DNA from: Austropuccinia psidii
Lineage: Eukaryota > Basidiomycota > Pucciniomycetes > Pucciniales > Sphaerophragmiaceae
Length of the DNA stretch: 64,000 bases
NCBI GenBank assembly: GCA_023105745.1
Contig: JALGQZ010000001.1
Coordinates: 50,157,662-50,221,661, forward strand
Direction of reading: 5' to 3'
A program made the position numbers and the translations under genes. Below the pieces are notes generated by a model, which saw nothing but the letters and a program-made list of their open reading frames with translations, was not told where the DNA came from and ran no database searches. Shown piece after piece: positions 60,938 through 64,000 of this stretch (positions are counted from its first letter, which is position 1; each line of letters begins with the position of its first letter).

Positions 60938-62931
60938 TGTGAGCCTGTGAGGTATGGATAACATACCCATAAGGCCACAAATAACTTTATACACAGTTTA
61001 ATTTGTCTTCAACAGACTTTTTGATTGAATTTAAAATAAAATTAACAAAAAATAAGTATAACTTTTTTTTGGATAAACAAAGTTATAAATATTATTTCAT
61101 TTTTGGATTCTACACCAAAAATAACCTAGGGTACACCCATAAGGTGTTATACCCAAAAACACTTATTTCTTATGTTATTGGAAGATTTAAGAATCTCACA
61201 GTACTAATGTAACTTTTTTAACATATTTTAAAATTGTTAAATTTAAGCTTAAATGAGCTTAAATTTAAAGTTGCATAAGGTTTATGCAAACTTACCAAAA
61301 GTTTAGTTAAAATTGAGGTGTTGTGTATATTTACTGAATTGGCTAAGGATTTGCTATATAGAATGTAAATCCTACGTGAGCTCAATTTAAAAGGGTTTAA
61401 AGCCATAGTATTGCTTTAAATAAATAAAAGGCCAAAATACATGCAGAAAGGAGGGACATAGGAAAAAGACTAAATAGAGCTGGGGTACCCAACTTTTTGG
61501 ATCTGCAAGGATTCAATCAAGGTTGTTCACTTGTATTGGAGGATTTTCAACCTTATTTAAAGTTTAAGATTAGACTTTGATCCAACATTAGAGTTCAAAC
61601 TGGTTTATCCCAATTTAGACAACAATTTCAAGCTGTCAAAGGGTAAATCCCAATATGCAGGCTTGAATCTAAGGTTTTAAGAACTGTCAAAACTTAATTA
61701 AGCTTAAAAAGCATAAATAAGCTCAAACATTTAAGGCTACAAGCATTAAAACCTTATCAAAAGTTAAGGTTTTGTGTGTATTGCTATTTTATGTGGAAAA
61801 ATAGCAATAACTTCGAAAATTCATTAAAAATGCAATTCTTAATGGATTTGCTTGAAATTTTCACACAGCTTCCAACTTAATATTATCTATATATAAAGTA
61901 AACTTTAAGTATCTTTCATAAATAAATTTCTTGGGCACTTAGCCTGCAAATTTACTCTTTTAATTAAGCTCAAAGAAAATTATAATTTCTTTAAAAATTA
62001 ATTAAAACTTGAGCTTAAGAGATCTCTGCTTGAAACTCTATTTTTAAGTTGTTCACGTGATGAACTTTAATATAAATAAGTTTATCTAGATTAAAAACTT
62101 AAAATAGATAGTTTCAATGAGGATTAAAGCTACATGGAGTTAAGAATAACACTGGTAACTTTAAATTGGAATTAAAAATAAATTACCTTAAGTTAAGAAC
62201 ATTATTTTTAAGCATGGCTTTTCAGTTGTGACCTGAGCACGCCCTCTTTATTCATTATGAATCATGAGAGCTGCTCTGAAGACATAAAAAGAGTCTTTTC
62301 ATCACTGTTTTTTCCAGCATTCATTATTAATCCAATCATATTAGAAATTTAAACAGGTAAAGTTTTATTAAATATAAAATCTTATTAGTGAAGTAATTCT
62401 TAAGTTATTTTATTCTTTATTAATTAAATTAAAGAATTAAAATTGTAGAATTCTGATTCTTGTTGTGATCACCAATAATACATTTTATTATATAAAATTA
62501 TCATCTTAAATATCTTTTGAAAATCCACAAATTCCTCTTAAAACCTCTTTAATCACAATTTTTATTATAAAAAGTTATTTTATCTTTAAAAATATTGATT
62601 TTTGGCATGTTTTTAACTTATAATTATTATTTAATATAATAACTGTTGTTGTTTAACTTGTTGTATGAAATAAATATTATAAGTGAGTTTTCTCTGAAGT
62701 TCTATATTTTTTTTATCTATTATTAGTTTTTTATATATAGAGTTTTTCTATAAGAATTCATTTTGCACAGTGTGTGTTTTAATTCTTTTATAAATAATAT
62801 TTATATTACTTATAAGTGGTTAAATATTCATATTTTCCATGTGTAATGGTCTCATTAAGAGCTTTACACTTCTTATTGTTATAATTATCAGTGACTATAA
62901 CAATAATAGAATAATTATAAGATATCATAAT
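60938..62931 (+). mobile_element. 3' LTR of element E, interrupted
   Basis: Starts after GGTGGTAGGGAA and is closely similar to 54193-56375 up to about 62930. The last about 190 bp are displaced beyond the inserted C-family LTR at 62932. Similarity is high but visibly lower than between the two D2 LTRs, so E is older than D2. Confidence 0.9.
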
Positions 62932-64000
62932 TGTCAGGATGAAACTATGATGAAGGTGTAAATAGACTAAATACAACTTTATCAATGTTTGTGACATGGT
63001 AAAATAGTTTAAAAAGAGCTATAAGGTTTAGAAAGATATTTTAATTTAAGGTAAAAAGGGCTTTACTATATATAATATAGTGGTGGTGAGCGCTGTTGAA
63101 AGCCCTGGGTGCAGCTTTATCTGTTGGGTTACAATAATAAAAGACTACAATAATTAAACTTATAATTATACCTGTTTATTAACCAAGAGTAAAACTGTTT
63201 TTGACAGTTTACTACGTAGGTTATTCAAGAGCAGGATGGGGAGATGATTTTGGCTGTGAAAAGCCCTCCTTTTATCCTGAAATTGGGGTGGAAAGGCTGC
63301 TAGACCTTTCCACGTAGGGAAGTGAAGATCTTTCACTCTCCAGGACAGGCTTGTGGTTTGCAAACAGCCTGTATTCCCTGTATTGGGCTCAGATGTGGTT
63401 TTGAAACCACATCTGGGCGGTTTTCACCAATACAGGGTGAAAATTTTCATTTGGGGACCTCACAGCCTGATTCTGACGTGTATGACGCGTAGAATGCTGT
63501 ACAGAAACTGTATAGAACCCCAGTATTGACTGACATATGAGGTATTGAAGTAAAAACATGCTTCTTTGTCTATTTGACACCTCATATTCATGGTTATGGG
63601 ATATTATCCCATGGTAAAGCTGTATATGACAGCAGGTGGGATTTTGACCTTAAAACAGCCATACCTTTGTCAATTATTGAGATATCAACCTCAAAATGGG
63701 TTCAGTGTGTAGCCCTGTATGTGCTCTACACAATGGTACCTTATTTGATATGGGTATTATTAAATATGGAGAAGTTATCCCATGTACAAGATTTTTGTAC
63801 ATTTGCATGTTTTAGGCAAAAAGCTGTATTGAGCTTGTTTGCCTCATAGCTTTTGTTCTAGTTGAGTTATGGGGAAATGGATGGCACCATCAGATAGCCC
63901 TGATGGTGCTCTTTTGAAAAATTCCCCAATTCAGGTATCCCACACTAAAACTGTAGAAGCTAGATGAGAGGTGAATGTTTTGTTCACCCTTATTTGGCCT
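62932..64000 (-). mobile_element. Partial minus-strand C-family LTR
   Basis: Begins TGTCAGGATG, the inverted end of a C-family LTR, and continues to the window edge. About 340 bp including its TGTCAGCC terminus are outside. ATAAT (62927-62931) is the expected target duplication and should recur to the right. It has the perfect 12-bp hairpin at 63390-63415. Confidence 0.88.

Larger units (their letters stand above)
54193..62931 (+). mobile_element. Element E: D-type element with internal deletion
   Basis: The 5' LTR (54193-56375) and an interrupted 3' LTR (60938-62931) bracket ORF1 joined to pol. CTTCA (54188-54192) is the likely left target duplication. An internal deletion removed the end of ORF1, the rest of Gag and the protease, so it would depend on another element for those. 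RT has a stop and a lost catalytic residue. Confidence 0.88.

Overview
The window is about 64 kb of AT-rich eukaryotic DNA, and almost all of it is Ty3/gypsy (Metaviridae-type) LTR retrotransposons stacked inside one another. Four things point to a fungus, most likely a rust (Pucciniales) with a large repeat-filled genome such as Austropuccinia: the chromovirus Gag start at 7625, the single-frame Gag-Pol with a chromodomain-like tail, short introns of 50-96 bp, and CpG decay in the older copies. This assignment is inference from family resemblance. I found no bacterial-type genes, rRNA, tRNA or CRISPR arrays, and no intact host gene.

Layout, left to right. A partial minus-strand LTR (1-1544) abuts an unidentified coding scrap (1545-1857). 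Element A is a decayed minus-strand chromovirus (about 2160-9099). Element B is a 5'-truncated plus-strand element (9100-13973) with a 3' LTR. After a 108-bp coding-like scrap comes an old LTR ('LTR2', 14082-15757). Element C (15758-48106) is inserted in LTR2. C's Gag is split by a minus-strand solo LTR (19794-21629, target duplication ACTAG) and by element D1 (22123-42987, duplication CACAA). D1 is itself split by element D2 (29110-39820, duplication ATACC). Removing the insertions restores the interrupted reading frames exactly. Right of C is a split island of non-LTR DNA (48107-48656 plus 52004-53006). It is interrupted by a solo LTR (48657-52003, CTTAC), which holds another solo LTR (49796-51218, AAGGG). 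A minus-strand D2-like LTR (53007-54192) follows, with element E (54193-62931) inserted in it. E's 3' LTR is interrupted by a minus-strand C-family LTR that runs off the window.

D2 is the youngest and best preserved element. Its LTRs are nearly identical, one 1764-codon frame carries Gag, protease, reverse transcriptase, RNase H and most of integrase with every recognisable catalytic residue present, and a 14-bp deletion is the only obvious lesion. A, B, C and E have all lost the reverse-transcriptase YxDD motif.

The most interesting signal is a second protein (called ORF1 here) in C, D1, D2 and E. It lies in the +1 frame over the N-terminal part of gag and can be assembled from small exons whose junctions are all in phase 1. 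In every copy the gag ATG lies inside an ORF1 intron, 11-17 nt upstream of its 3' splice site. Splicing would therefore remove the Gag start and make ORF1, while retention would make Gag-Pol. This looks like a splice-controlled, dual-coding arrangement in these elements.
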